Below, one piece after another: positions 10,440 through 22,092 of a DNA stretch of 64,000 nt. Source of the DNA: Elephas maximus indicus (taxonomy: Eukaryota; Chordata; Mammalia; Proboscidea; Elephantidae); contig NC_064824.1 of assembly GCF_024166365.1 (NCBI RefSeq), forward strand, positions 48,584,608 to 48,648,607, written 5' to 3'. Positions within the stretch are counted from its first letter, which is position 1. Every line of letters starts with the position of its first letter. The position numbers were made by a program, and so were the translations under genes. The notes below the pieces were generated by a model, which had not been told where the DNA came from, searched no databases, and saw nothing but the letters and a program-made list of their open reading frames with translations.

Positions 10440-13130
10440 CAGAAAATTTATATAGTCTTGGGTGGAGAACAAACATTAGACAACAACCTGAATCTAGGAC
10501 ACAGGACAGCATCAGCCAGGCACCAGCCTAGGTAATAAATTCTCAAGGATAAAAAGAAAAAAACTAAAAGACTTACAACAGGGGGCCAGAGACGTCAACC
10601 TGTAAAATGACAATAAAGTCAGAACAATAAAAGCGGGAATAAATGATGTAGGTATAAAACTTTCAGATAAAGAGGAAGTCATGGCAATTTCAAGTAATTA
10701 AAAGCTGGTTCAAACTTAGGAAAATAGGGGTAAATTTCAAGGTAACCACAAAGAAAGTTAACAAACGCACTCATCAAAATAAAGAATAAAAACATGAAGT
10801 CTCAGTAAACACAAAATCTACAAAAATGAAAGAAACAAAAAGAAAATCCATAAATAAAAGGAACTCAGCACAGGAGAGTAAGAGGAACAAAGAAAATGTT
10901 AGCACCACACACACACACACGCACACAAAGCCCTACAAAATGACAGCAACAAACTCACACCTACTGATAATCACAAGGAACAGAAAAGGCTAAAATGTAC
11001 CCATAAAAAGACACAGAGTGACAGAATGGATAAAAAAAAAAATGACCCATCAATATGCTGTCTACAAGAGACACACTTTAGAAACAAAGACATAGATATA
11101 TTGAAAATCAAAGGATGGAAAAAATATATCAATAAACACCAACCACAAAAGAGCAGGAGTAGCAATATTAATCTCAGATAAAATAGACTCTAAGACAAAA
11201 CTCACCATAAAAGACAAGGAAGGACATTACATAATGATTAAAGAGACAACCCACCGTGAAGACATAGCCATAATGAATATCTACACACCTCATGACAGGG
11301 CTCCAAAATACATAAAGCAAACTGTAACAGCACTGAAAAGAGAAATTGACAATTCCACAATAATAGTAGGAGACTTCAACACACTACTCTTGGTAAACGA
11401 CAGAACATCTAGAAAAAAACCAAACAAAGATACAGAAGATCTAAACGCCACAATCAGCCAACTTGACCTCACAGACATACACAGAACACTCCATCCAACA
11501 GCAGCAAAGTACACATTCTTTTCCAATGTGCATACAGCGTTCTCCAGAATACGCAACATGTTAGGCCACAGAGCAGCACTCAAAAAAATTCACAACACTG
11601 AGATAATACAAAGCATCTTCTCTGATCAATACGCCATAAAAGTAGAAATTAGTAACAGGAAAAACAAGGGAAAAAATCAAAAACATGGAAACTGAATAAC
11701 ACCTTGTTCAAAAACCACTGGGTAATAGAAGAAATCATAGATGGAATAAAAAAATTCCTAGAATCAAGCAAGAAAGAAAATACATTATACCAAACCTCTG
11801 GGACACAGCAAAGGCTATGCTTAGAGGTCAATTTACAGCAACAGATGCATACATCAAAAAAGAAGAAAGGGATAAGGTCCAAATGTTAGCTTTAAAACTC
11901 AAACAGAAAAAGAAAATCAAAAGAAGCCCACAGCCACCAGAAGAAAGGAAATAATAAAGATCAGAGCAGAAATAAATGAAATAGAGAATAGAAAAACAAC
12001 AGAAAGAATCAACAAAACTAAAAGTTGATTCTTTGAAAGTGTCAACAAAATCCACAAGCCTCCGGCCAAAATGACAAAAGAAAAACAGGAGAGGAAGCAA
12101 ATTACTCAAATAAGAAATGAAATGGGGGACATTACAACAGAGCCAACTGAAATAAAAAGAATCATAACAGAGTACTATGAAAACCTGTATTCCAACAAAT
12201 TTGAAAACCTAGAGGAAACGGGCAAATTTCTAGAGATATATTACCTACCTACACTAACACAAACTGTGGTAGAAAACCTGAACAGACCCATAACAGGAGA
12301 AAAGGCTGAAAAGATTTAAAAAAAAAAAAAAACTCACCAAAAAAGTTCTGACCCTGATGGCTTCACTGGAGAACTCTACTATTCAGAGGAGAGCTTGCAT
12401 CAGCACTACGCGAACTATTTCCAAATGTAGAAAAGGAAGGGATACTTCTGAAATCATTCTACAAACCCAGCATAACCCTTATATCAAAACCAGCCAAAGA
12501 CATCACAAAAAAAGAAAAATACAGACCAATATCTCTCATGAATATGGATGCAAAATTTCCTAACAAAGTTCAATATACCATGACCAAGTGGGATTCACAC
12601 CAGGTATGCAAGGATGGTTCTGTATTAGAAAATCGCTCAACATACTCCACCACATAAATAAAACAGAATCACATGATCATCTCAATCAATGCAGAAAAGG
12701 CGTTCAATAAAGTTTGACACTCATTCCTGCTAAAAAACTCTCAAGGATGCCCTTTATCACCACTCCTATTTAACATTGTGCTGGAATTCCTAGCTAGAGC
12801 AATAAAGCAAGAAAAAGAAAAATGGTACATCCACTTTGGAAATCAATTTGGAGCTTCCTTAAAAAGCTAGAAATAGAGGAAATGTTCACGATCATTAGCC
12901 ATTAGAGAAATGCGAATCAAAACTACAATGAGATTTCATCTCACTCCAACAAGGCTGGCATTAATCCAAAAAACACAAAATTATAAATGTTGGAGAGGCT
13001 GTGGAGAGATTGGAACACTTCTACACTGCTGGTGGGAATGTCAAATGGTACAACCACTTTGGAAATCGATTTGGGGCTTCCTTAAAAGAAATAAAGAGCA
13101 TCCAAATTGATAATGAAGAAGAGAAACTAT
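10440..13130 (+). mobile_element. L1 LINE, decayed ORF2 with internal deletion
   Basis: ORF2 starts near 10,940 (ATGACAGCAACAAACTCACA). The endonuclease part is readable at 11,234-11,583 (IAIMNIYTPHDRAPKYIKQ, IIVGDFNTLL, LHPTAAKYTFF). RT pieces follow (KEKYRPISLMN-like near 12,510, [20 protein letters not shown] near 12,740). The sequence then jumps to the C-terminal end (12,910-13,090: [32 protein letters not shown]), so the catalytic YADD block is lost. 10,440-10,940 is probably ORF1/inter-ORF sequence of the same element but is too decayed to be sure. Confidence 0.85.
10906..10926. repeat. short (CA)n microsatellite
   Basis: A CACACA run with one G interruption, within the L1. Confidence 0.8.
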
Positions 13131-13167
13131 CCCTACTCTATTCATGAATGATGTGATACTATACATA

Positions 13168-13324
13168 AAACCAAACAAGCCAAACCCACTGTCGTCGAAT
13201 TAATTCTGATTGATAGCGACCCTGTAAGACAGAGTAGAAGTGCCCGGTAGAGGTTCTAAGGAGCACCTGGTAGATTCGAACTGCCGACCGCGGTTGCACT
13301 TAACCACTACGCCACCAGGGTTTC
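13168..13324 (-). mobile_element. AfroSINE, short type, with target duplication
   Basis: The reverse strand starts AAACCCTGGTGGCGTAGTGG and ends in the RTE-like tail. Flanks TGATACTATACATA (13,154-13,167) and TGATACCATACATA (13,325-13,338) differ at one position. Confidence 0.9.
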
Positions 13325-13352
13325 TGATACCATACATACAGAACCCTTAAAA

Positions 13353-13591
13353 AGCTGTGTACTTTGGACATGTTACCAGGAGGGAACGGTCCATGGAGAA
13401 GGACATCATGCCTGGCAAAGTAGAGGGTCAGCAAAAAAGAAGACCCTCAATGAGGTGGACTGGCACCGTGGTTGCAACAATAGGCTCAAGGATAACAATG
13501 GTGAGGATGGCACAGGACCAGGCAGTGTTTTATTCTGTTGTACATAGAGTTGCTGTGTGTCAGAACACACTGGGTGCCACCTAACTAACAG
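13353..13591 (+). mobile_element. RTE LINE, 3' terminal fragment
   Basis: GTACTTTGGACATGTTACCA, GGAGAAGGACATCATGCC and the tail GTTGCTGTGTGTCAGAACAC. Carries the last approximately 240 bp only. Confidence 0.85.
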
Positions 13592-14620
13592 GAACACATG
13601 GATTATTTTCTTATTCACTGGGTAATAATCCATTTTTCCAGATTTGCCAGGGGGAGCTCTTCTACCTGGCAGAATACTTTTATTATATTCCCATTATTCT
13701 TTAAGTACTTCTTCACTTTCTCCCCTAAAAGATGTTCCTGGCTCTTTTTACATTTTTTTTCAGCCCCAGCCCTATAATTAGCCATTCCTCTAAGGGTGTC
13801 TGGTTCCTCTAAGTGTAATTTTTTTTTCCATTTAATACATTTTGGACATCACTATATATTAGTACATAAATAACTACATAGATTTGCAGATGAACTGTAA
13901 ATGTATTTAACATGTCCTCATTTGTTGTTTCTGATTTTTTAATGTTACAAACAATTCTACAATGAACAAATGTCTTCATACTTTCTTTTTTATGCAAATG
14001 TGTATGTTTGTAGGATAATCACCTAAAAGTGGAATTTTTGCACTAAAGGCTTTGTAAATTTGTAATTTTGATAGATACTGCAAATTGCTTTTTCTAAAGG
14101 TTGTACCAATTTTTATTTCCATGAGTGTCGTATGAAAATAGATAACCAAGCTTCTAAATTTATGTCAAAATGTTGTATTATCCATAGTACACTTAGAAGA
14201 TACAATTTTCCAGTTATATTAGCTCAACAGAATAAGCACTGTAAGAAAAATGTTCTCAACCCAGTGATAAATAAATAAAAATAGAATCTTAAATTATGTC
14301 CATTGCAGATCCCTGGTGATGAATTTACTGGATTTATTTTCTGAAGGTTGTTCTTTTTCTTTAGAAAAGTCTGAAGCATGAGCATGAGTCACTTTCCCTT
14401 TTGGCTCCTCAAGGTTGTCAGTTTCAATTATTTTTGTAGCTCTTGAGCTTCCAAAAGCCTTTTACTTTCTCTTCACGATTATGTTCTTAAATCTATACAA
14501 AGGATTTCTGTCATACATAGATGGGTTCTTTCAAAAATAGACAATTGTATTCCAATAACAAAATTAATTAAGATCTATACAAACTCTAAAAGTTATAGAA
14601 AATGTATGCCTTGAAAACAG
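13592..14620 (-). other. intergenic; old L1 fragment at about 13,830-14,125
   Basis: 13,830-14,125 resembles an antisense old L1 end (TTGTTGTTTCTGATTTTTTA, AAAGTGGAATTTTTGCACTA). The rest is AT-rich with no recognised content. Confidence 0.4.
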
Positions 14621-14624
14621 TAGG

Positions 14625-14925
14625 AATCTCAAACTTTGGTGCTCGAAGAATCGTATTAAAAATGCAAATTACTGGACTTGCCCTAGAAATTCTGGTTCAG
14701 AAGATCTGAGAGTTTAGTCCAGAAATTTTCATAAAAAGAAGCTCCCCTGGTGATTCTGATGCAGATGGTTCTGGAACCAATTTTGAGAAACCAAACCCAT
14801 TGCCACAGAGTTGACCCTATAGGAGAGAGTAGAACTGTCCCACAGGGTTTCCAAGGAGCAACTCTTGGATTTGAACTGCTGACCTTGAGTCACCAGGGCT
14901 CCAACTTTGAGAAACATAACATTAA
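14625..14925 (+). mobile_element. MER5-type (hAT-Charlie) non-autonomous DNA element, split by a SINE
   Basis: ATCTCAAACTTTGGTGCT, AAAAATGCAAATTACTGG, TGGTGATTCTGATGCAGATG and terminal TTTGAGAAAC match the MER5A layout. An AfroSINE sits in the right terminus. Confidence 0.7.
14792..14902 (-). mobile_element. AfroSINE, internally shortened, with target duplication
   Basis: CCAAACCCATTGCCACAGAG to CACCAGGGCTCC on +; part of the head is missing. Flanks AATTTTGAGAAAC (14,779-14,791) and AACTTTGAGAAAC (14,903-14,915). Confidence 0.85.
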
Positions 14926-15069
14926 ATAATCGACGATTGGTTGTAGACTCATATTTTCAATGTAAGCTAAGAAAGTTCTTCCTTTTTTGGCAGTATTCAT
15001 GATTTTATATCATGTTTTATTTGAACCTGAGAAAGCAATAGATAACATTTCTTTAATATTTATGCCATG

Positions 15070-15268
15070 TACTCATCCATCCATAGAGCTAAGAAATTAC
15101 CAAGCATTAACTTAAATACTACTCCTCACAAACCTTTGAGGTAAGTGCTATTATTGGCCCAATTTTACAGATCAGGAAACTTGCCAGAGTCACAGTTGAT
15201 AAATGGTGGAACCAGAATTCAAACCCTATCCATCAGGCTACAGGTTTAGCGATTACTCTATGTTGCCT
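15070..15268 (-). mobile_element. MIR SINE
   Basis: AATTTTACAGATCAGGAAAC, AGAGTCACAGTTGATAAATG and GAACCAGAATTCAAACCC follow the MIR core in reverse. Confidence 0.75.
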
Positions 15269-15414
15269 CTCTCATTTCATTTGAACTTAGCTTTATTTTC
15301 TCCTCTTCAAAGGAACGGCTTGGTCATAAATGACACGAACTCGCTGTGGAAAGAGTGAAGATACCAGTACAGATAAGGCCTTTGGTCAATTAAAGAACTG
15401 CTTTTTTTTGTAGT

Positions 15415-16212
15415 TTTGGTTGTTAGGTGCTGTCGAGTCAATTCCAATTCATACCGACCCTATAAACAACAGAACGAAACACTGCTTGGTCCTATGCCAC
15501 CCTCACAATTGTTGTTATGCTTGACCCAATTGTTGAAGCCACTGTGTCAGTCCATTCCGTTGAGGGTCTTCCTATTTTTCACTGACCCTGACGGCACTGG
15601 AGGAGGGGGTACTTTACCAAGCATGATGTCCTTCTCCAGGGACTGATCCCTCCTAACAACATGTTCAAAGTATGTGAGACAAAGTCTCGCCATCCATGCT
15701 CCAAGGAGCATTCTGATTGTACTTCTTCCAAGACAGATTTGTTCATTCTTTGAGCAGTCCACAGTATATTCAATATTCTTCGCCAAAGGCCTCAATTCTT
15801 TTTCAGTCTGCTTTATTCCTTGCTCAGCTTTCACATGCATATGAGGCTATTGAAAACACCAGGGCTAGGGTCAGGCACACCTCAGTCCTCAGGGTGACAT
15901 CTTTGCTTTCTAACATTTTAAAGAGATCTCTTGCAGCAGAATTGCCCAATGCAATGTATCTTTTGATTTCTTGACTACTGCTTCCATGGGTGTTGATTGT
16001 GGATTCAAGTAAAAATGAAATCCTTGACAACCTCAATCTTTTCTCCATTTATCATGATGTTGCTTATTGGTCCAGTTGTGAGGAATTTTGTTTTCTCTAC
16101 TTTGAGGTGTAATCCATACTGAAGGCTACGGTCTTTGATCTTCATCAATAAGTTCTTCAAGTCCTCTTCACTTTCAGCAAGTGAGGTTGTGTCATCTGCA
16201 TAACTAAGCACT
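15415..16212 (-). mobile_element. RTE LINE, 3' approximately 0.8 kb
   Basis: Reverse orientation: tail GTTAGGTGCTGTCGAGTCAA first, then C-terminal coding sequence (minus-strand pieces 15,547-15,840, 15,824-16,048 and 16,005-16,211, the last with SYADDTTSLAESEEDLKN). Truncated just upstream of the YADD block. Confidence 0.9.
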
Positions 16213-17054
16213 GCTTAATTAATTTAATTTGATGACATTGTGGAATAGGTCTGACTGTATGGGCAGCAGATTTAATGCTGGTCATAAGCATGTTATTAGC
16301 TGTGTATGTTTATTACATATGCAGTAGTGATAGGCTGAAATAATTTGGCAATATCTTATTTCTTTTTTTTCCCCACCCATTACTTGCTGAAAAATTCATC
16401 AGAAGATCATTTAGCAAGACAGAATTAAAGAGCTGAAAAGACCTCAAAGCGTGGCCTTCTTTAAATAAATACAGTAAAATAGCTATCATGTTGGGTGACA
16501 TTATTTAAAATGTCTCTCAGAACCCCTATGCCTCATACTTTTTAAATGAAAAATATGAAAGTCTTGTCATTTTTTGAAATATATAATTTTTTAAACAAAC
16601 TCTATTTTTCAAAAAATGATGAGACTATTAATTAATGTAATTTATTCATGCATTTGCTTAATAAACACAAATTAAATATCTATTATGTGCTGTAATTGTA
16701 CTAAATTATGTGCTGGAATTGTACTAGGCACTGAATAATAATAGCTACCTCATACCGAATTTGATACAGGTGTTATTCTCTCATTTTACTGATAAGGACA
16801 TGGCAAAGTTCTCTTCCTGAAATTTGACATAGGTGTTATTCTATCATTTTATTGATAAAGAGATGGTGAAGCTAAACATTTTTTGCAGGAGATCTCAAGT
16901 CACACAGTGACAAAGCCAGTATTTGAACATGCATCTATTTGACTCCAAAACTGCATCGGGCTCATTCCATTAATTATAGTTATTTGGATTACAGATGGAC
17001 AGTTTTCTTTCACTAAATGAAATTGCTATGAAAGTCCTTTAAATAGAGAACCCT
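16213..17054. other. intergenic; MIR-like core with a 63-bp tandem duplication
   Basis: 16,735-16,965 resembles MIR in reverse (TCATTTTACTGATAAGGA, CAAGTCACACAGTGACAAAG). AATTTGA(T)ACAGGTGTTATTC is repeated about 63 bp later (16,758 and 16,821). The rest is unassigned. Confidence 0.5.
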
Positions 17055-18545
17055 TAGAGGTATTTTTTGTGTATGTGCGTAAGTGAAAGTTTACAAATCA
17101 AGTCAGTCTCTTGTACATGCCTTGCTATGCACTCCTAGCTGCTCTCCCCCTAATGAGACAGCACATTCCTCCTCTCCACCCTGTATGCCCCGTGACCATT
17201 CAACCAGCTCCTGTCCCCCTCTGCATTCTCATCTTGCCTCCAGACAGGGGCTGCCCACATAGTCTCATTTATCTACTTGAGTCATGAAGCTCATTCTTCA
17301 CCAGTATCATTTTCTATCCTATAGTCCAGTCCAATCCCTGTTTAAGAGTTGCCTTCAGGAATGGTTCCAGTCTTGACTAACAGAGGATGCAGGGGTCTGA
17401 CCTCAGGGGTCCCTCTAATCTCACCCAGGCCATTAACTCTGGTCTTTTTATGGGAATTTGAGGTCCGCATCCCACTGTTCTCCTGCTCCATCAGGGATTA
17501 TCTGTTGTGTTCCCTGCCTGGGCAGTGATCAGTGGTAGTCAGGCAACATCTGGTCTCAGGCTGATGTAGTCTCTGGTTTATGTGGCCCTTTCTGTCTCTT
17601 GGGCTCATATTTACCTTGTGTCTTTGGTGTTCTTCATTCTCCTTTGCTTCAGGTGGGTTGAGACCAATTAATGCATCTTAGATGGCTGCTTGCTAGCATT
17701 TAAGACCCCAGACGCTACTCACCAAAGTGGGATGCAGAATATTTTCTTAATACATTGTTTTGCCAATTGACCTAGATGTCCCTGAAGCCATGGTCCCCAG
17801 ACCATTGTCCATGCTACTCTGGACTTTACTGGGTTAGGGAATTTCTAACTTTTGGTTTAGTCCAGTTGTGCTGCCATCCCCTGTATTGTGTGTTGTCTTT
17901 CCCTTCACCTAAAATAGTTCTTGTCTACTATCTAATTAGTGAATCACTCCTCTTTTTCCCTCCCTACCCTGTAACCATCAAAGAATATTTTCTTTTGTGT
18001 TTCAACTTTTTCTTGAGTTCTTATAATAGTGGTCTTATACAGTATTTGTCCTTTTGCAACTGACTGATTTCACTCAGCATAATGCCTTCCAGATTCCTCC
18101 ATGTTATGAGATGTTTCATGGATCCATCATTGTTGTTAATTGTTGCATAGTATTCCATTATGTGAATATACCATAATTTATTTATCCGTTCATCCATTGA
18201 TGGGCACTTTGGTTGCTTCCATCTTTTTGCTATTATAAACAGTGCTGCAATGAACATGGGTGTGCATATACCTGTTCATATGAGGGCTCTTATTTCTCCA
18301 GGAGTTTTTAAGGAAGCACCAAATCGATTTCCAAAGTGGTTGTACCATTTTACATTCCCACCAGCAGTGTATAAGTGTTCCAGTCTCTCCACAACCTCTT
18401 CAACATTTATTATTTTGCGTTTTTTGATTAATGCCAGCCTTGTTCGGGTGAGATGGTAACTCATTGTAATTTTGATTTGCATTTCTGTAATGGCTTTTTT
18501 TTAATGGCTAATGATCGTGAGCATTTCCCTAGAAATGCTAATTTT
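17055..18545 (-). mobile_element. L1 LINE, 3'UTR and ORF2 C-terminus
   Basis: On the minus strand, ORF2 end at 18,276-18,482 ([35 protein letters not shown]) and 18,021-18,257 (MDERINKLWYIHIMEYYATI), followed by a 1-kb 3'UTR reaching 17,055. Shares TTTAAGACCCCAGACGCTAC with the L1 at 51 kb. Confidence 0.9.
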
Positions 18546-18635
18546 TTTTTTTTTTTAATGTTCAAGAGTAAATCTACTAATGTTACCCATAAGCTGCATT
18601 GGCTGGGAATGAAACCTGAATCTTCCACATAAAAA

Positions 18636-18779
18636 AACCAGTTGCTGTGGAGTTGATTCCGAAAAAAAAAAAAAGAGTAGAACTGTGCCACAGGGTTTCC
18701 AAGGAGGAGCTGGTGGATTTAAACTGCTGACCTTTTGGTTAGCAGCTGAACTCTGAACTACTGTGCTACCAGGGCTCCA
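18636..18779 (-). mobile_element. AfroSINE, short type
   Basis: ACCAGTTGCTGTGGAGTTGA tail and GTGCTACCAGGGCTCCATG head on +, with a run of A inserted at 18,660-18,672. Confidence 0.85.
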
Positions 18780-19690
18780 TGTTAGCAGAGCAGAGTTCCT
18801 TAAATGTTAATGAATGAATGCACTTTGAGTAAATGAGCTTTGGAGTTACAAATAACCAGATTAAGGCTCTCTACTTGGATCTTTAAACTTTTATTACTTT
18901 TTTGTAAATTCAGGAAAATTACTCATCTGAGAATTGCTGTGATAAATAAATGAGATAATGTATGTAAAGCACCTAGTACTCCACAAAAGGCAGTTAAAAA
19001 AAAGCAACTTTATAATCCTGGAACGATAGGTTTAGGCCATAAACTGGAATGCTAGGTAGATATTGGGTGAATAGATCTGAGAATGTTGGGTAGTAAAAAT
19101 TACCCAGATTATTGAGGGCAAGTAGAAGAACGGAGTCCTTGATAAATGCAATATTACAGGCTTCATATTTACTGAATAAGTGTGGATACTCAGGAGTGGG
19201 GAAGTTGGAAAGGAATATTGGATTGAGAGTGCATGGCTTTTCATCCTGCAGGAGATGTTCTGAGCAGAAGATACAGGATTTGGAGAGCAAAGAAGTTAAA
19301 ACTGTGAGTTACTTCAGTGAATGGCTGAAGGGCTGGATGAATTACTACATGAACAAATCAATTCAAAGTGTATTTATTGGGTGCCACATACTATGAATGT
19401 ATTGCCCATGGGGAAGAGAATATATTGCCCAGTGGGAGGAGATCCATGGCGGTGGCTCCAGAACTTCTGTAAAAGGAAAGCTTAGGGGTAGCCATCTGGT
19501 TGGAAAGCTATGCAGATGAGGATCTGGGGGAAAAGGGGATTTGTCTTGACTCTATAATCTTAGTGCTTTAGATAAGATTGAGAATGTCTGTTGTAAAGTA
19601 TCAAAGAACAGGGAGGGACACTGATTGAGATTACGGCCGGAACTAATTCCCCCTAGGCTAAGCCTCAATTTGGGCACTGTAGACGTATAT
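18780..19690. other. intergenic; MIR tail at about 18,885-18,990
   Basis: ATAAATGAGATAATGTATGT and AAGCACCTAGTACTCC are MIR 3' text (+). The remaining sequence to 19,690 shows no gene; open frames here are unconvincing. Confidence 0.45.
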
Positions 19691-19694
19691 AAGG

Positions 19695-19917
19695 GGTCCC
19701 AGGGTGTCGCAAACTGTTAAACTCTTGACTACCAGCCGAGAGGTTGGTGTTTCCAACATACTCAGAGGCTCCGTGGGAGACAGGTCTGGCAATCTGCTCA
19801 AACATTTAATACATCCGAAAGGGCACAGCCTTGAAAATCCTATGGAGCAGCTCTACTCTACCCACATGGGGTCTCCCTGAGTTGGAACCGACTCCACAGC
19901 AACTAACAACAATAACA
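19695..19917 (+). mobile_element. AfroSINE, long type, diverged
   Basis: CCCAGGGTGTCGCAAACTGT head, GCTCCGTGGGAGACAGGTCT body, and GAGTTGGAACCGACTCCACA tail ending in an ACAACAATAAC repeat. Confidence 0.8.
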
Positions 19918-19989
19918 GACTTATACAACCAAACAATAATAAATTAATGAGATACTCTTTTTAACAGATCTATTTTTTTTTTATGTACA

Positions 19990-20640
19990 AAGGGCTATGT
20001 CAGCATGAGGGCGGAAGCATTTAATTCTCCATGGAGGGGAGGAGATTGTGTGGGGGAGAGTAGATCAGGGAAGGATTTCATAAAAGAGTGTGATGGTAGT
20101 TGCATCTTATTCACCACTTTTGAACAAGGGAAACATTCCAAACACAATGAATGACATAGACCTTCAAAGACACAAGAAAGGAAGAGAGCCTGGCTGACTG
20201 GTCTGAACCTGGCTGAAGTGGGGTAAGGCTGGAGATGAAGGGTAAGCAGTGGTCCAATCATAGTAGGCTTGCATGTCATGCCAAGAGCTTTGGAACTCAT
20301 CCTCTAATTGATGGGGACCACTGAAGGATTTTTAGGCATATGAGTGACAATGACAAAATACATAACATGTTAGGAAGATAAAAGAACCACACATTAGAAA
20401 GAGGTGTACAAAACATTACCAGTCCAATTTCTTTATAAATGAGACATTTATGACAACAATCAATAAAACAAAGTGCCTACCTTCATGGAATTTACATTCT
20501 AGAGGGGAGAGGCAGACAATAAAAATATACATAATATCAGGTAGTAATAAGTGTTAGAAAGAAGAATAAAGCAGGGTAAGGAACAAAATGATTGGGTGGA
20601 GGTACCTGTCTTAAGGTAAACTCAATGTTCTTTCCACTCT
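19990..20640 (-). repeat. ancient mammalian interspersed repeat
   Basis: Wording such as GGAAGGATTTCATAAAAGAG, TGGCTGAAGTGGGGTAAGGC and TTTACATTCTAGAGGGGAGA recurs in a second relative at 29,285-30,110. High divergence; class and strand not certain. Confidence 0.4.
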
Positions 20641-21140
20641 TACATCAACCACAAAAATAGCGTTTCCATACCCTCTCTCACTTTGTAACACAAAAGCATT
20701 ACTATACTGAAATCTAAATGTTGCAAGGTTGTCCCTACATTTTATTCATTGTCTAATAATGTCTTTTCCGTCTTAAATATCTGTATTGGCTTCCAAGTGG
20801 CCAGGAAATCAGGAGCAAATTCCCCTCTGAACGTTAAAGAACATGTTGTCAGGCTCCGCTGAAAACCTTTCTTTGCCATTATTTCCACGAGGTCTCTACA
20901 ATTCACCATACACAGCCCTTAACCATTATTCAGTCTTTAGTTTTCACAGCATGGCTCACAAGGCCTTGTTGACTTCCTCCCTCTCTTTCTTCACTTATTT
21001 ATTTAAAAAATATGTACTGAGTGCTTGGCTTGGCATACATTTTGCTATGTGCAGATGGCACAGAGAACAAAATGTAAAACCGGTTTCCACAGCCTGGTAG
21101 TTGCCTGTGGGCAAGTGGGGACTGAAGTCAGGGCCTGTTA
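20641..21140. other. intergenic, nothing recognised
   Basis: No gene or young repeat; TATTTAAAAAATATGTACTG with TGAGTGCTTGG resembles a widespread old repeat. Confidence 0.35.
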
Positions 21141-21145
21141 AGTCG

Positions 21146-21290
21146 GCCAATATAGAAAAATGCAGATCCCTTGGAGCAACTTAAGTCTACTGAATCACAA
21201 TGTTTAAGGGCGGGGCCCCAAAATCGCCAGGAATAAAGAATATTCCCAGGTCACTGTTATATACACTTAAAACTTAAGAACCACTGGTCT
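21146..21290 (+). mobile_element. MER5-type (hAT-Charlie) element
   Basis: AAAAATGCAGATCCCTTGG, CTACTGAATCACAATGTTTA and the terminal TTAAGAACCACTGG are MER5-like. Confidence 0.65.
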
Positions 21291-21334
21291 CTCATATCTT
21301 TTGTCACTTAACTACCGCCTGAAATGGGTGCTAA

Positions 21335-21440
21335 TATAAGCCCCATTTGGAAACTCTATAAGGCAGTTCTACTCTGTCCTTTAGGGCCGCTATGTGATGG
21401 AAATCGACTACGACTATGAGTTGATTCCACTCCACGGCAA
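21335..21440 (+). mobile_element. AfroSINE tail fragment
   Basis: GGAAACTCTATAAGGCAGTT, CTACTCTGTCCTTTAGGGCC and ATCGACTACGAC-type tail; the head is missing. Confidence 0.7.
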
Positions 21441-21524
21441 TCCCCATTTTACAGAGGAGAAAACTGAGGCATAGAATTTAGACCTGCTTGGGGTTTGGGG
21501 TGCAACCCTCAGTCTTAAAACACG

Positions 21525-21720
21525 TTGTTACTGTTAGTTGCCATGGAATTGATACGCACTCATAGTCACCCCCCATGTATGACAGCTCCATAAGGTTTTC
21601 AAGGCTGTGACCTTTTGGAAGCAGCCAGGCCTGTCTTCCCAGGAGCCTCTGGGGGTGGGATGGAACGCCAACCTTCCAGCGAATAGTAGAGCGTTTAACT
21701 GTGCCACCCAGGAACTCTTA
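21525..21720 (-). mobile_element. AfroSINE, long type
   Basis: On +: TTAGTTGCCATGGAATTGAT tail, AAGCAGCCAGGCCTGTCTTC body, GTGCCACCCAGGAACTCTTA head. Lies about 160 bp from the CpG island. Confidence 0.8.
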
Positions 21721-21994
21721 AACACAAAAGTATGTTGTATCCTTTTGCTAAATGATTAGTTGCTAATTACTTGAATGAGCACTGGACTTAGTCTGAATGC
21801 TCACTCTATTTAGTCTAGCGAACTTGGACGATTCAGTCGCATTCTTCGTTTCAAGTACCTCTCAGAGAAAATATGCGCCAAAACACCCACCACCTGAGGG
21901 ACCGCTCGAGGGGACGGGCGGCTTGAGGGCGGGGTACGGCAACGGAGCGGGGAGGGGAGGCGATCGATGACTCCGGCGCGCCGCAGCCTGTTGG

Positions 21995-21999
21995 ATTGG
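21995..21999 (-). promoter_or_regulatory. inverted CCAAT box (NF-Y-type)
   Basis: ATTGG within TTGGATTGGCTC, in the CpG island about 60-90 bp upstream of the likely start of transcription. That is the usual NF-Y spacing in TATA-less promoters. Function is inferred from motif and position only. Confidence 0.55.
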
Positions 22000-22054
22000 C
22001 TCTAGCCTTTCCCGGCAGGCCTGCCCCACTCCCGCGCGCTCCTGGGTCCGCCCC

Positions 22055-22092
22055 TACCGCCATCTTGGTCTTGGAGGGAGTGGGCCGCACGC
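22055..22092 (+). other. RIF1: predicted RIF1 non-coding exon 1 (5'UTR)
   Basis: A clear acceptor precedes coding exon 2, so a leader exon is needed. The best donor nearby is CGC|GTGAGTAA at 22,093, right after the YY1 motif. The 5' end is a guess from the CCAAT and YY1 positions; alternative starts and donors in the island are possible. Confidence 0.45.
22057..22068 (-). promoter_or_regulatory. YY1 motif at the likely transcription start
   Basis: CCGCCATCTTGG is the reverse complement of the AAGATGGCGG class of YY1 site. Such sites typically sit just downstream of the start in CpG-island promoters, here about 60 bp after the inverted CCAAT box and 25 bp before a candidate first donor splice site. 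Confidence 0.6.

Noticed and set aside
1-21880. The 3' end of TNFAIP6, the human upstream neighbour of RIF1
   Set aside because: No exon resembling it was seen; in human the gap is larger than the sequence available here.
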